Of a stretch of DNA of 12,595 bases, positions 1 through 6,439 are shown in pieces. The notes beneath the pieces were generated by a model. The model saw nothing but the letters and a program-made list of their open reading frames with translations. It did no database searches and was not told where the DNA came from. Origin of the DNA: BPIH01 sp042408535. Lineage in GTDB: Bacteria; Chloroflexota; Limnocylindria; Limnocylindrales; CSP1-4. The first letter of the stretch is position 1, and every line of letters starts with the position of its first letter. The stretch is taken from assembly GCA_042408535.1 (NCBI GenBank), contig JBHORA010000032.1:1-12595 (forward strand), in the 5' to 3' direction. The translations under genes and the position numbers were made by a program.

Positions 1-1
1 C

Positions 2-529
2 AACCCGATCAGCAACATGTACCTGGCGGCAGGGATCGCACCGGTTCCGGCGATGCTGGAACGGGGTCTCCGGGTCGGCCTCGCGACGGATGGACCGGCA
101 AGCAACAACAACCAGAACATGATCCACGTCCTCAAGGCGACCGCCCTCCTGCACAAGGTCGCCCGCGAAGACCCCGAGGCCATGACCGCTCTCCGGGTTC
201 TGGAGCTGGCGACGATCGAAGGCGCTCGGGCCATCGGTCTCGGTCGGCAGATCGGGTCGCTCGAGGCAGGCAAGCGGGCGGACATCATCGTCGTTCGGCT
301 CGAGGGGCCGTTCGTCGAACCGGTTCACGATCCGGTGTCGGCGCTCGTCTACGCCGCCGTCGGCACGGAGGTGGCGACGGTCGTCGTCGACGGGCAGATC
401 CTCATGCGCGATGGCCAGCTCACCGAATTGGACGAGGTGTCGATCCTCGACCGGTCCCGACGGGCCGCGGCGGATCTCGCGCGACGGGCGGGGTTGCGGA
501 GCCCGCTCGGTTGGAGAGGAAGAGGCTAG
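2..529 (+). CDS. Amidohydrolase, MtaD/SsnA-type deaminase, C-terminal part (5' truncated)
   Basis: The reading frame is open from the window edge, so only about the last 175 residues are present. It begins with NPISN, the end of the (H)NPxSN motif of metal-dependent cytosine/adenosine-type deaminases. It continues with GLATDGPASNNNQNM, which holds the metal-binding Asp of the TDG.ASNN motif, and then the family C-terminal signature ATIEGARAIGL..IGSLEAGKRADIIVV. These motifs place it in the amidohydrolase superfamily. The closest named groups are 5'-methylthioadenosine/S-adenosylhomocysteine deaminase (MtaD), SsnA and related triazine/guanine deaminases. The substrate cannot be settled without the N-terminal half. 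The C-terminus (SPLGWRGRG) runs to a TAG stop, and the next gene lies on the opposite strand. I see no strong terminator directly after it. Family assignment is firm; the MtaD function is a best guess. Confidence 0.9.
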   Translation, partial: NPISNMYLAAGIAPVPAMLERGLRVGLATDGPASNNNQNMIHVLKATALLHKVAREDPEAMTALRVLELATIEGARAIGLGRQIGSLEAGKRADIIVVRLEGPFVEPVHDPVSALVYAAVGTEVATVVVDGQILMRDGQLTELDEVSILDRSRRAAADLARRAGLRSPLGWRGRG

Positions 530-561
530 CCAGCTTCGGGCGACTCCAACCGCTGTTCGCC

Positions 562-624
562 CGCCCCGCCGCCTTCGACGCGCGCCCCGCCGCCTTCGAC
601 GCGACCCGCCGCCTCTGCGCTCGA
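562..624. repeat. 21-bp GC-rich tandem repeat, 2 exact copies plus a degenerate third
   Basis: A 21-bp unit beginning CGCCCCGCCGCCTTCGAC is repeated exactly at 562-582 and 583-603, with a decayed copy at 604-624. It lies in the 221-bp spacer between the convergent ends of the amidohydrolase and the regulator. I see no gene in that spacer (530-750). The multiple-of-three period opens long overlapping frames here, which I treat as artefacts. Confidence 0.75.
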
Positions 625-750
625 CCGACGCGGCGGGGCGAGACGTCCTCGGCGGCCAGCCTCCGGCCCTCGTCGCTTGCCGCCGCCCGCGCCTCGACCT
701 CCGTGCCTCCATGGCCAGGCGTCCCCGCCGACGCCGACCGTCGCGCGGGG

Positions 751-1566
751 CTACCGCCCGCTGAGTCGAGCCTCGTCGATGGACTGCGGCTCGAAGACGA
801 CACAGCAACGACCCTGGCCCGGGGCCAGCCGGGCCACCATCCCCTTTATTCCGAGCCCTTCGAGCAGCCCCTCGGCAAAGGCGACGTTCGTCCCGCAGAC
901 GAGAGTTCGATGGCGGGCGGCGAGGGCGTCGAAGGGGCAGTTTCGAAGCGTCAGCACACCGCCCGGCCCGACGACCGGTTCGTAGCCATTCCCAGCCAGG
1001 ACCGCGACGAGCCCGTTCGGGCCAGAGGCGACGGCCCCCTCTGCTCGCTTCGAACGAAGGCCGTCGCTGTCGACCTCGCCACGAGGAGCGGCGCGGGCTC
1101 GTTCCCCGAGCGAGCGACCGGTGTCGCGAGCGACCGCCGCCAGCTCGGGTGGGGGAAACGGCGGCCCGGCCGCCTCGACCGCGGCAGCGAGGAGCTCGGC
1201 GATGAGCTCGTAGCGTCGTTCGGGCACGGAGACGATGAGCTCGCTGGATGCTCGACGGTAGAACTTCGCCGGCCGGCCGGCGCCCGGCCCGGACCGGCCG
1301 GTGCGGCGCCGGTACTCGACCTCGAGGAGACCGGCGGCCGCGAGGCGGTCGAGGTGGAAGGCCGCCAGCGGCCGGCCGATCCCGAGGGCAGCTGCCACCT
1401 CGTCGCGAGCGACCGGGCGATCGGCCGCGGCGACCCAGTCGTAGATCCGGCGTCGCACGGGCTCGGCGAGGAGGGCGATCGTCGCCAGGCCGTCGGTGGG
1501 CGGGGCCGCCACCTTCTTCCCGCCTCTGCGGTCCCGTCCGCGTCGCTCGTTCGGTCGCTCATCCAT
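751..1566 (-). CDS. ArsR-like (COG2345-type) transcriptional regulator with C-terminal cysteine cluster
   Basis: This is a predicted DNA-binding regulator of 271 residues. A basic N-terminus (1-20) precedes a winged helix-turn-helix at about 27-86: LAEPVRRRIYDWV, then ARDEVAAALGIGRPLAAFHLDRLAAAGLLE, then a basic wing ending GRPAKFYR. The C-terminal half is the sensor-like region of COG2345 regulators and carries NCPFDALAARHRTLVC and GRCC, giving Cys210, Cys224 and Cys254/255. In the related SufR proteins such cysteines bind an Fe-S cluster; here that is inference. The frame stays open far upstream, but residues before ATG 1566 look non-coding (low complexity, antisense to the membrane gene), so 1566 is chosen. 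No Shine-Dalgarno precedes it. A TAGACT hexamer 8 nt upstream would allow a nearly leaderless mRNA. It is divergent from the membrane/cupredoxin operon and is the obvious candidate to control it. An alternative ATG at 1562 is in another frame. Confidence 0.85.
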   Translation of the reverse strand: MDERPNERRGRDRRGGKKVAAPPTDGLATIALLAEPVRRRIYDWVAAADRPVARDEVAAALGIGRPLAAFHLDRLAAAGLLEVEYRRRTGRSGPGAGRPAKFYRRASSELIVSVPERRYELIAELLAAAVEAAGPPFPPPELAAVARDTGRSLGERARAAPRGEVDSDGLRSKRAEGAVASGPNGLVAVLAGNGYEPVVGPGGVLTLRNCPFDALAARHRTLVCGTNVAFAEGLLEGLGIKGMVARLAPGQGRCCVVFEPQSIDEARLSGR

Positions 1567-1574
1567 CGGTTGGC

Positions 1575-1580
1575 AGTCTA
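1575..1580 (-). promoter_or_regulatory. Possible -10 element for the regulator gene
   Basis: On the minus strand TAGACT (TAnnnT type) lies 8 nt before ATG 1566, and no ribosome binding site is visible. No good -35 sits 16-18 bp further upstream, so this is weak evidence. An alternative -10, TATACT, is at 1673-1668 on the same strand and would give a leader of about 95 nt. Confidence 0.35.
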
Positions 1581-1637
1581 TCGGTCGGCATCCGTCGCGA
1601 GCGCTCAGACTCTCCCGTGCCTCTTTGCCGCCGGGGC

Positions 1638-1672
1638 TTGACGTCGGCTCGGCGGCACTGTATAGATAGTAT
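1638..1672 (+). promoter_or_regulatory. Sigma70-like promoter of the membrane/cupredoxin operon, with operator-like dyads
   Basis: TTGACG (1638-1643) is followed after exactly 17 bp by TATAGA (1661-1666). This is a near-consensus promoter in an AT-rich island of otherwise extremely GC-rich DNA. The predicted start point, about 7 nt after the -10, is 1673, the A of the ATG of the next gene, so the transcript is likely leaderless. An imperfect 14-bp palindrome, ACTGTATAGATAGT (1657-1670), covers the -10. A 7-bp inverted repeat, TGCCGCC/GGCGGCA (1626-1632 and 1651-1657), flanks the -35. Either could be an operator for the divergent regulator. The promoter hexamers are read directly; operator function is inferred. 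Confidence 0.75.
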
Positions 1673-2233
1673 ATGCTCGTGGTAGACGCCCCGAAGCTGC
1701 GGAAGTCGCCGGAACCCCCGGAGCCTGGCGTGCCGCCGCGGCCCGAGGGGCGCAGCCGGTTCGTGCCGCGCTCTGGTGAGCCGGGCCAGAAGGCGGAGGT
1801 CCGCCAGCTGGTCTCCGGACGGCTCCGGCGCTTGGCGGGCAACTCGTCCTGGCCGGATACGAAGCGGGGCCAGACATCGGCAGATCCAGGAACCGTCTCG
1901 AGCCATCTCGGCCGCCTTCCGGCGACGATCCGGACCGGACTCGCGATCCTCGGCTTCTTCGGACTCGCCGACGTCGTCGCCCACCTCGGCACGCCGGCAG
2001 CGCCGGGCCCTGGCCCGGCGGACGCCGGCCAGTTCGTCGCCCACCTCGGCGTCCTCGTCGGGATGGTCGTCGTCATGGCGGGCGTCGTGCGGGACGGAGT
2101 TCGAACCGGGCGAGCATCTCGGACCACCGGCGGCAGCTCGGGTCGGCCGCCGGGACACGCGGAGCGCCCCAGGCGCCCCGAACCATCATCGACCCGACCG
2201 AGAGGAAGGGAGGCCGACGATGCCATTCGGTGA
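1673..2233 (+). CDS. Small two-TM membrane protein, first gene of cupredoxin operon (unknown function)
   Basis: This 186-residue protein is not recognised. Residues 1-84 are Pro/Arg/Gly-rich and probably cytoplasmic or disordered. Two transmembrane helices follow at about 85-106 (IRTGLAILGFFGLADVVAHLG) and 119-140, joined by a short Pro/Gly loop. Each helix carries a VAHLG motif (102-106 and 122-126), and a 17-bp stretch of DNA is identical in the two places (1974-1990, 2034-2050). Each helix therefore has one His, a possible metal or heme ligand pair. The tail is basic and Pro/Arg-rich. The ATG coincides with the predicted transcription start of the promoter at 1638-1666, which favours this start even though no ribosome binding site exists and the N-terminus looks low in information. 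An in-frame TTG at residue 54 is the main alternative. The last 14 nt overlap the next gene, suggesting coupled translation. Confidence 0.6.
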   Translation: MLVVDAPKLRKSPEPPEPGVPPRPEGRSRFVPRSGEPGQKAEVRQLVSGRLRRLAGNSSWPDTKRGQTSADPGTVSSHLGRLPATIRTGLAILGFFGLADVVAHLGTPAAPGPGPADAGQFVAHLGVLVGMVVVMAGVVRDGVRTGRASRTTGGSSGRPPGHAERPRRPEPSSTRPRGREADDAIR

Positions 2234-2522
2234 CTTCGTCAACCAGATCCCGGCTCCGATCTTTCTCCTCATCCACCTCGTTGCCTTCTTGATCGGGGCC
2301 TACTTCGCCTGGCGCTCGTTCGGTTCGGGCGCGAGCGCCCTCGGCTGGGGCTTCACCCTCTACGCCCTGGCCGAGATCAGCTACATGACCTACCACCTCG
2401 ACTGGACGGTCTTCCTCTTCGCCCACACCGTCAGCGAGGTTCTCGACCTGCTCGCCTTCATCCTCGTCTTCGCCGCGGCCACCCAGCGAGCCATCGTCGG
2501 GGCCACGGCTGGGACCCGTTGA
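2220..2522 (+). CDS. Small three-TM membrane protein, second gene of cupredoxin operon (unknown function)
   Basis: A 100-residue, very hydrophobic protein of no family I can name. Predicted helices lie at about 12-30 (IPAPIFLLIHLVAFLIGAYF), 41-59 (ALGWGFTLYALAEISYMTY) and 63-87 (TVFLFAHTVSEVLDLLAFIL). Each of the three segments contains or abuts one histidine: His19, His59 and His69. The first hydrophilic turn is short (WRSFGSGAS) and the C-terminal tail is brief. ATG 2220 is preceded by a purine-rich Shine-Dalgarno (GGAAGGGAGG) at about 7 nt spacing, so the start is well supported although the frame remains open further upstream. It overlaps the first membrane gene by 14 nt and ends one nucleotide before the GTG of the cupredoxin gene, so the three are almost certainly one transcript. 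Membrane location is clear. A role as partner of the copper protein is inferred from position only. Confidence 0.8.
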   Translation: MPFGDFVNQIPAPIFLLIHLVAFLIGAYFAWRSFGSGASALGWGFTLYALAEISYMTYHLDWTVFLFAHTVSEVLDLLAFILVFAAATQRAIVGATAGTR

Positions 2523-2523
2523 C

Positions 2524-3033
2524 GTGATCGGCGGCCGATCCGAGCCGGCCGCCGCTGGCCGAACGAGCCCGTTCTGGGTCGGGGATCCGGCCCCTCCCGG
2601 AGCGGGCTCGTCGGCACCCCGCGCCGCCACGGAAGGAGCCCAGCGGCCCAGTTGCGGAGCGACGCCGCGAAGAGCTCGGGTCGTTGGCGTCCGCGCCGCC
2701 CTCGCCGCTCTCTTCGCAGCGCTCCTCCTGGCAGGCTGCGCGGCTGGCCGCGCGTCACCTAGCCCGGTCGCTACGAACAGTGTGGATCTCCCGAAGTCCT
2801 ACCGGTTCGAGCCGGCAGCGATCACGGTCCCGGTCGGGACGACGGTGACCTGGACGAACCACGACAACTTCACCCACACCGTCCACCTCTTCGACGATGG
2901 CGGCGTCACGTACACGCTCAAGCCCGGTGAGTCGGCGTCCTTCACCTTCACGACGCCCGGGCTCCATCGCTACGAGTGCTCACTCCACCCCCAGAACATG
3001 CAGGCATCGGTCCTCGTCACCGAGACGAATTGA
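2524..3033 (+). CDS. Plastocyanin-like (cupredoxin) lipoprotein
   Basis: A blue-copper electron carrier or copper-binding lipoprotein on the outer face of the cytoplasmic membrane. After an unusually long N-terminus comes a basic stretch (RRARVVGVR, 49-57), a hydrophobic core and the lipobox LAGC (Cys72), so the mature protein is about 98 residues. The cupredoxin domain runs from about 86 to 166: FEPAAITVPVGTTVTWTNHD, a THTVH segment (ligand probably His118), then YECSLHPQNM with Cys152, His155 and Met159. The C-x2-H-x3-M spacing lies between amicyanin (C-x2-H-x2-M) and plastocyanin (C-x2-H-x4-M). The only canonical in-frame start is GTG 2524, one nt after the stop of the preceding gene, which implies coupled translation and leaves about 48 residues before the signal peptide. 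It closes the operon, and a 10-bp-stem hairpin follows 23 nt downstream. Confidence 0.88.
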   Translation: MIGGRSEPAAAGRTSPFWVGDPAPPGAGSSAPRAATEGAQRPSCGATPRRARVVGVRAALAALFAALLLAGCAAGRASPSPVATNSVDLPKSYRFEPAAITVPVGTTVTWTNHDNFTHTVHLFDDGGVTYTLKPGESASFTFTTPGLHRYECSLHPQNMQASVLVTETN

Positions 3034-3055
3034 CCGGACCCGTGATCGCCCGTGA

Positions 3056-3090
3056 GATCGCCCGGCAACCCCCCGGCCGCCCGGGCGATC
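3056..3090 (+). terminator. Strong hairpin after the cupredoxin operon
   Basis: A perfect 10-bp inverted repeat, GATCGCCCGG (3056-3065) and CCGGGCGATC (3081-3090), encloses a 15-nt loop and starts 23 nt after the cupredoxin stop. There is no U-tract, so it is not a classical intrinsic terminator. In GC-rich bacteria such stems are common at operon ends. It could also serve the opposing minus-strand gene. Confidence 0.5.
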
Positions 3091-3241
3091 AGCGATCCGG
3101 ACAAGTCTGCGGCTCCAGCCGGCAGCGGGCTCCGGATGGCGGGTGGTGCGGGGCCGGCCCGCGGCGATCCGGAGCCCCCCAAGGATCCGCCGCCGAGGAC
3201 CGCTCCCCGGCACCACCAGGATCGAAGTCTCCCGGCCCCCC

Positions 3242-3260
3242 GTGTCAGCTAGCCTGGCAC
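3242..3260. promoter_or_regulatory. CTAG-centred 19-bp dyad, copy 1
   Basis: GTGTCAGCTAGCCTGGCAC forms a near-palindrome (7-bp arms with one G-T pair). It matches the sequence at 6530-6548 at 16 of 19 positions. It lies 121 nt downstream of the stop of the minus-strand Mut7-C gene. Its role is unknown: a protein-binding site or a transcript-end hairpin are the two readings. Confidence 0.45.
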
Positions 3261-3381
3261 GTCGATGGGACCAGCGAAGACCGTCTTCGGCCTGCGCCTT
3301 CCACCGATGGCGCCCGCCAGATTCGCATCGACCCTCTCGTGCCGCCCCCCTGGCGGAGTCGACCGGGGCGGCGCGAGCCCC

Positions 3382-4098
3382 CTATTCGGGCGAGCCGACG
3401 CCCGCGAGGAGCCGCCGCATCCGGTCGTAGTGCGATCCCTTCCAGTAGATCCGGGAGCACACCGGGCAGCGCCGGAACTCGTGGAACTCGGCCCGGGTCC
3501 TCGGGGGAAGCCGATCGACGACCTCCCGGCAATCGACGGCCTCGAGCTCGGCGTTGCAGCGCAGACATCGGCCGAAGGGCCGGGCGACGCCGAGGAGCCC
3601 GAACCGCCGAACGACTTCGGCGAGCTGCGCCTCCGGCCGCTCGGCTCGGAGCCAGTAGCCCCGGCTCACCCTGCCCCGCTTCAGGAGCCCGACGTCGCGG
3701 GTCAACAGGATCCGCCCCTCGGTGGCGGCCTGCTCGGCCAGGTCGGCATCGTCGGCCCTCGGATCGTAGGCTGCGTCGATCCCGAGGATCCGCAGGTACC
3801 GGGCGAGCCGGCCCAGGTGGCCGTCGAGGACGAAGCGCGGTGCCGGCGCGAGGCCGCTTCCCTCCGGCGGTGCCGGGAAGACCTCGATCGTCGAGCCTCC
3901 GACGACTCGATCTTCGAGGGTGGCCGCCCGCCCGTCGACGACGACGCGACCGATCTCGGGGTGGGGCACACCGAGCGCCTCGATGGCGTCCTTCAGGCTC
4001 GAGTGGGACGGGACGTGGCGCCGGAAGGGCACGTCCCTGCGCGCGGGCGCCAGGAAGTCGTTCAGGGAACCGTGGAAGCGGAACGTCACCTCGGGCAC
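3382..4098 (-). CDS. Ub-Mut7-C protein: ubiquitin/ThiS-like domain plus Mut7-C PIN-like RNase domain
   Basis: A predicted 238-residue ribonuclease-type protein. Residues 1-78 (VTFRFHGSLNDFLAPARR ... GSTIEVFPAP) form a beta-grasp, ThiS/MoaD-like domain of the Ub-Mut7-C type, without a C-terminal Gly-Gly. Residues 88-238 are the Mut7-C domain. It contains a PIN-like core with acidic residues at Asp92 (FVLDGHLGRLARYLRILG), Asp116/117 (ADDADLAEQA) and Asp135 (LLTRDVGL). A zinc ribbon follows, CLRC (178-181) and CPVC (211-214), ending in the family signature SRIYWKGSHYDRM. GTG 4098 is chosen because homology begins right there and it leaves a 73-nt gap to the upstream peptidase gene. An ATG at 4248 would add 50 unlikely residues and overlap that gene. 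No clear ribosome binding site is present. The domain pair is known; the substrate is not. Confidence 0.88.
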   Translation of the reverse strand: MPEVTFRFHGSLNDFLAPARRDVPFRRHVPSHSSLKDAIEALGVPHPEIGRVVVDGRAATLEDRVVGGSTIEVFPAPPEGSGLAPAPRFVLDGHLGRLARYLRILGIDAAYDPRADDADLAEQAATEGRILLTRDVGLLKRGRVSRGYWLRAERPEAQLAEVVRRFGLLGVARPFGRCLRCNAELEAVDCREVVDRLPPRTRAEFHEFRRCPVCSRIYWKGSHYDRMRRLLAGVGSPE

Positions 4099-4171
4099 CC
4101 GACGAGTGTCGCCCCGCGCACGGCCGCCGTCCAGACTCGTGCAGCCGAGGCCGGCCCACAACCACTGGCCT

Positions 4172-6439
4172 CTACTCGTCTTCGCCTGCTGTGTCCGTCG
4201 TGCCGGGCTCTGGAGGCGAGCTAGCCCCAGGCCGGCCTTCCCCGACATCGACGGCGCCGCCAGTCGCAGCCTCCGTCACGACCGCGGGCGCCGTGCCGGC
4301 TCCACGGACAGCCGCCGCGCGCCGCCTTCGACGGACGACCCAGCCGCCCAGGACGAGAAACCCGATGAGCGGCACCCCGGCGGCGGCCAGCCGCGTCGTC
4401 CCCTGCTGACGGGCGTCGGCAAGGGTTCCCTCCAGGGTCGCGAGCGACGACTCGGCCACCACGCGATCCGCCCGCACCGCCGCCGCCACGATCGGGTCGT
4501 CGAGGGCCTCGAGGTCCGTGCCGATGAGGCCGAGCTCTTCGAGCGGATCGCGGGGTCGACCGAGCGCCTCACGAGCCGCCATGACCGCTTCGGCCGCTCG
4601 CCGCTGTTCGGCGGCGAGCTCCGCCGCCTGGGCGAGGGCTTCCGCCGAGGTGGCGGTCTCGACCGCGGCCCGGACCGGTCCGTTCGTGGCGTCGAGCTCG
4701 GGGACGAGCTGATCCGTGGCTCGGACCTCGGCGAGGGCCGCACTCAGGCTACCGATCATCGTCTGCGCCGCAGCGAAGTCCCAGGACTCGAGAGCGGTCG
4801 GGACCACGCTCGGCATCGACCAGGAGCCGAGCTCGCCGACGAGACGGTGGTAGGCAGCGCGAGCCGCGGCACGACCCATGAGATCGTCCGAGGCCGCGAC
4901 GCCATGGCGAACGAAGAGCTGCTCGACGAACTCCAGGTCGCCTGTGCGGTTCGGAGTCAGAGCTCGCTCATCCAGGACGTCGAGGAGGTATCGCCAATCG
5001 ACCGGCTGACCGGCATCCTTCCTGGCCGCCGCCCCCTCGTACGCGGCCCCACCCGAGAAGAGGATGTCGAACGCGGCCCGCATGCCCGCCGGTCCGGCCC
5101 GGTCCGACACCGCCTCGAAGAGGCTGCACGCGGCTTCGTACAGGTAAGCGACCCGCTGCTTGTCCTTCTCGCTCGAGCGCGGACCGAGGATCGGCCAGTC
5201 GTCGAGGTCGAGTGTGGCGAACCCAGGATAAGGAGGCGCTTGGCAGCCGCCCGCCGATCGATCACCGGTCTCGACGGCGGCCCACTCGGCAAGCCCCTCG
5301 TACATCCAGCGACTACCGAAGGTCGCGGCATCGAACCAGGCGTGGGCGAGCTCATGGCCGACGAGATTGGGCTGGCGGTAGTCCTCACCGACGAAGGCGG
5401 TGTTCGTCTCGGACTCGTAGAAGCCCGCGTACTCCCCGAGACGCCCGCCCGCCGCTTCGCGGACGACGATTTCGCCCGCACGGGGCGGTCGTCCGACGAG
5501 GTCGACGAGGGCATCGAAGGTCCGTCGGGCGGAGGACGTGATCGCCGCCCGCCACTCGTCGTCCTCGGGCCAGCTCAAGATCCGAATGGGGATGCCGGAA
5601 ACGGACGTCAGCGTCGTCTGTCGGAGGGCGGCGTCGTTCGTTCCGGCCAGACACCGGTAGAAGGAGGCAGCCTCTCCGCCGCCGATCGTCGTCGACAGCA
5701 CGAGGGAGCCGTTCGCCGACGTCTGGGACATGGCAGCAGGCCAGACGTCGAGATCGAAACCGGTCGGCACGACGATCCTGACCGTCTCCGAGTCGAGCTC
5801 GGTGCTCGCCCCGTGGGCGAACGCGCAAAACCAGACGTAGGCGCGCCCGACGCGCGTCATCGTGTCCGAACGAGGAGCTCCGCCAGGGATCTCGTAGCTG
5901 ATCGTCAGCTTCCGCGTCTCGTTCCGGTAGATCGGGCTGAACGTGAGACGGTAGCCGACGAACCCCGCCCCGCGCGTCGTGACCGCCCGTTTCACCGTCC
6001 CCCGGTCGGCCGTCACCTTCAGATTGCGGGCACCGGCATCGACCCACACGTACGTGCTGTTCAGGTAATAGCGGGTCGTCTGCGGACAGGCATCGATGAC
6101 CGTGTACCAGCCCAGATAGGGATCGAATTCCCAGCGGGTGCACGAGACGAGCGAGACCGAGTCGGGGATGTGGTTCGTCACGGCAATGGAGATGGCGACC
6201 CGAAGGCGGCCGCCATCGGGGTCGACGGTGTACGTGCTCGTGGCGACCTCGTGAACGTCGTCGGCTGCCTGGGCCACCGCAGGGGACGCCATGCTGCCCA
6301 GGACGACGACCAGCGCCAGCAGCGCTCCGGCGAGGAGGCTGGCGAGGTGGCGAGCACCGGCCGCCCCGAAAGAGCCAGCCTGGCAGCGGGCAGCCCGGCG
6401 ACCGCGCCGGTTCGCCTCGACCGGATCCAACGCCCTCAC
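4172..6439 (-). CDS. Secreted, C-terminally membrane-anchored gluzincin-type metallopeptidase (uncharacterised)
   Basis: 755 residues. A signal sequence (basic region to 30, hydrophobic 32-50, AVAQA site near 58) leads to an extracytoplasmic N-terminal beta-rich region (about 60-290) with four cysteines (100, 118, 205, 263) able to form two disulfides. The catalytic module has HELAH at 362-366 and, 14 residues later, Glu381 in WMYEGLAEW. This matches the HExxH...(N/Y)EG(F/L)A pattern of M1/M61-like gluzincin zinc peptidases. A mostly helical region (about 520-680) follows, then a TM helix at 684-702, five arginines (703-707) and a Gly/Pro/Glu-rich cytoplasmic tail. The start is GTG 6439 with GAGG 8 nt upstream. 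The gene lies 73 nt before the Mut7-C gene and may be cotranscribed with it. The active-site motif is complete, so activity is likely. Substrate and subfamily are unknown, and the helical C-terminal arm is not one I recognise. Confidence 0.85.
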   Translation of the reverse strand: MRALDPVEANRRGRRAARCQAGSFGAAGARHLASLLAGALLALVVVLGSMASPAVAQAADDVHEVATSTYTVDPDGGRLRVAISIAVTNHIPDSVSLVSCTRWEFDPYLGWYTVIDACPQTTRYYLNSTYVWVDAGARNLKVTADRGTVKRAVTTRGAGFVGYRLTFSPIYRNETRKLTISYEIPGGAPRSDTMTRVGRAYVWFCAFAHGASTELDSETVRIVVPTGFDLDVWPAAMSQTSANGSLVLSTTIGGGEAASFYRCLAGTNDAALRQTTLTSVSGIPIRILSWPEDDEWRAAITSSARRTFDALVDLVGRPPRAGEIVVREAAGGRLGEYAGFYESETNTAFVGEDYRQPNLVGHELAHAWFDAATFGSRWMYEGLAEWAAVETGDRSAGGCQAPPYPGFATLDLDDWPILGPRSSEKDKQRVAYLYEAACSLFEAVSDRAGPAGMRAAFDILFSGGAAYEGAAARKDAGQPVDWRYLLDVLDERALTPNRTGDLEFVEQLFVRHGVAASDDLMGRAAARAAYHRLVGELGSWSMPSVVPTALESWDFAAAQTMIGSLSAALAEVRATDQLVPELDATNGPVRAAVETATSAEALAQAAELAAEQRRAAEAVMAAREALGRPRDPLEELGLIGTDLEALDDPIVAAAVRADRVVAESSLATLEGTLADARQQGTTRLAAAGVPLIGFLVLGGWVVRRRRRAAAVRGAGTAPAVVTEAATGGAVDVGEGRPGASSPPEPGTTDTAGEDE

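Larger units (their letters stand above)
3034..3381. other. Convergent intergenic spacer (348 bp) without a supportable gene
   Basis: The spacer lies between the cupredoxin operon (+) and the Mut7-C gene (-). It holds the hairpin at 3056-3090, a 10-12 bp near-direct repeat (CGTGATCGCC / CGTGAGATCGCC, 3041-3062) and the CTAG-centred dyad at 3242-3260. Open frames crossing it run antisense to recognised genes and show no family features. Confidence 0.6.

Noticed and set aside
1668..1673. TATACT on the minus strand as the main promoter of the regulator
   Set aside because: The -10 is perfect-looking but no -35 lies at 16-19 bp, and the same bases are better explained by the + promoter island. 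It is kept only as an alternative.
751..2226. Extension of the regulator to 491 codons from an upstream start
   Set aside because: The first 220 residues are Pro/Arg/Ser-rich, lie antisense to the membrane-protein gene and cross the divergent promoter. Family homology fits a start at 1566.
2800..2817. GGTTCGA-like tRNA T-arm signature near 2803
   Set aside because: It is within the cupredoxin coding sequence (YRFEP) and has no surrounding cloverleaf.
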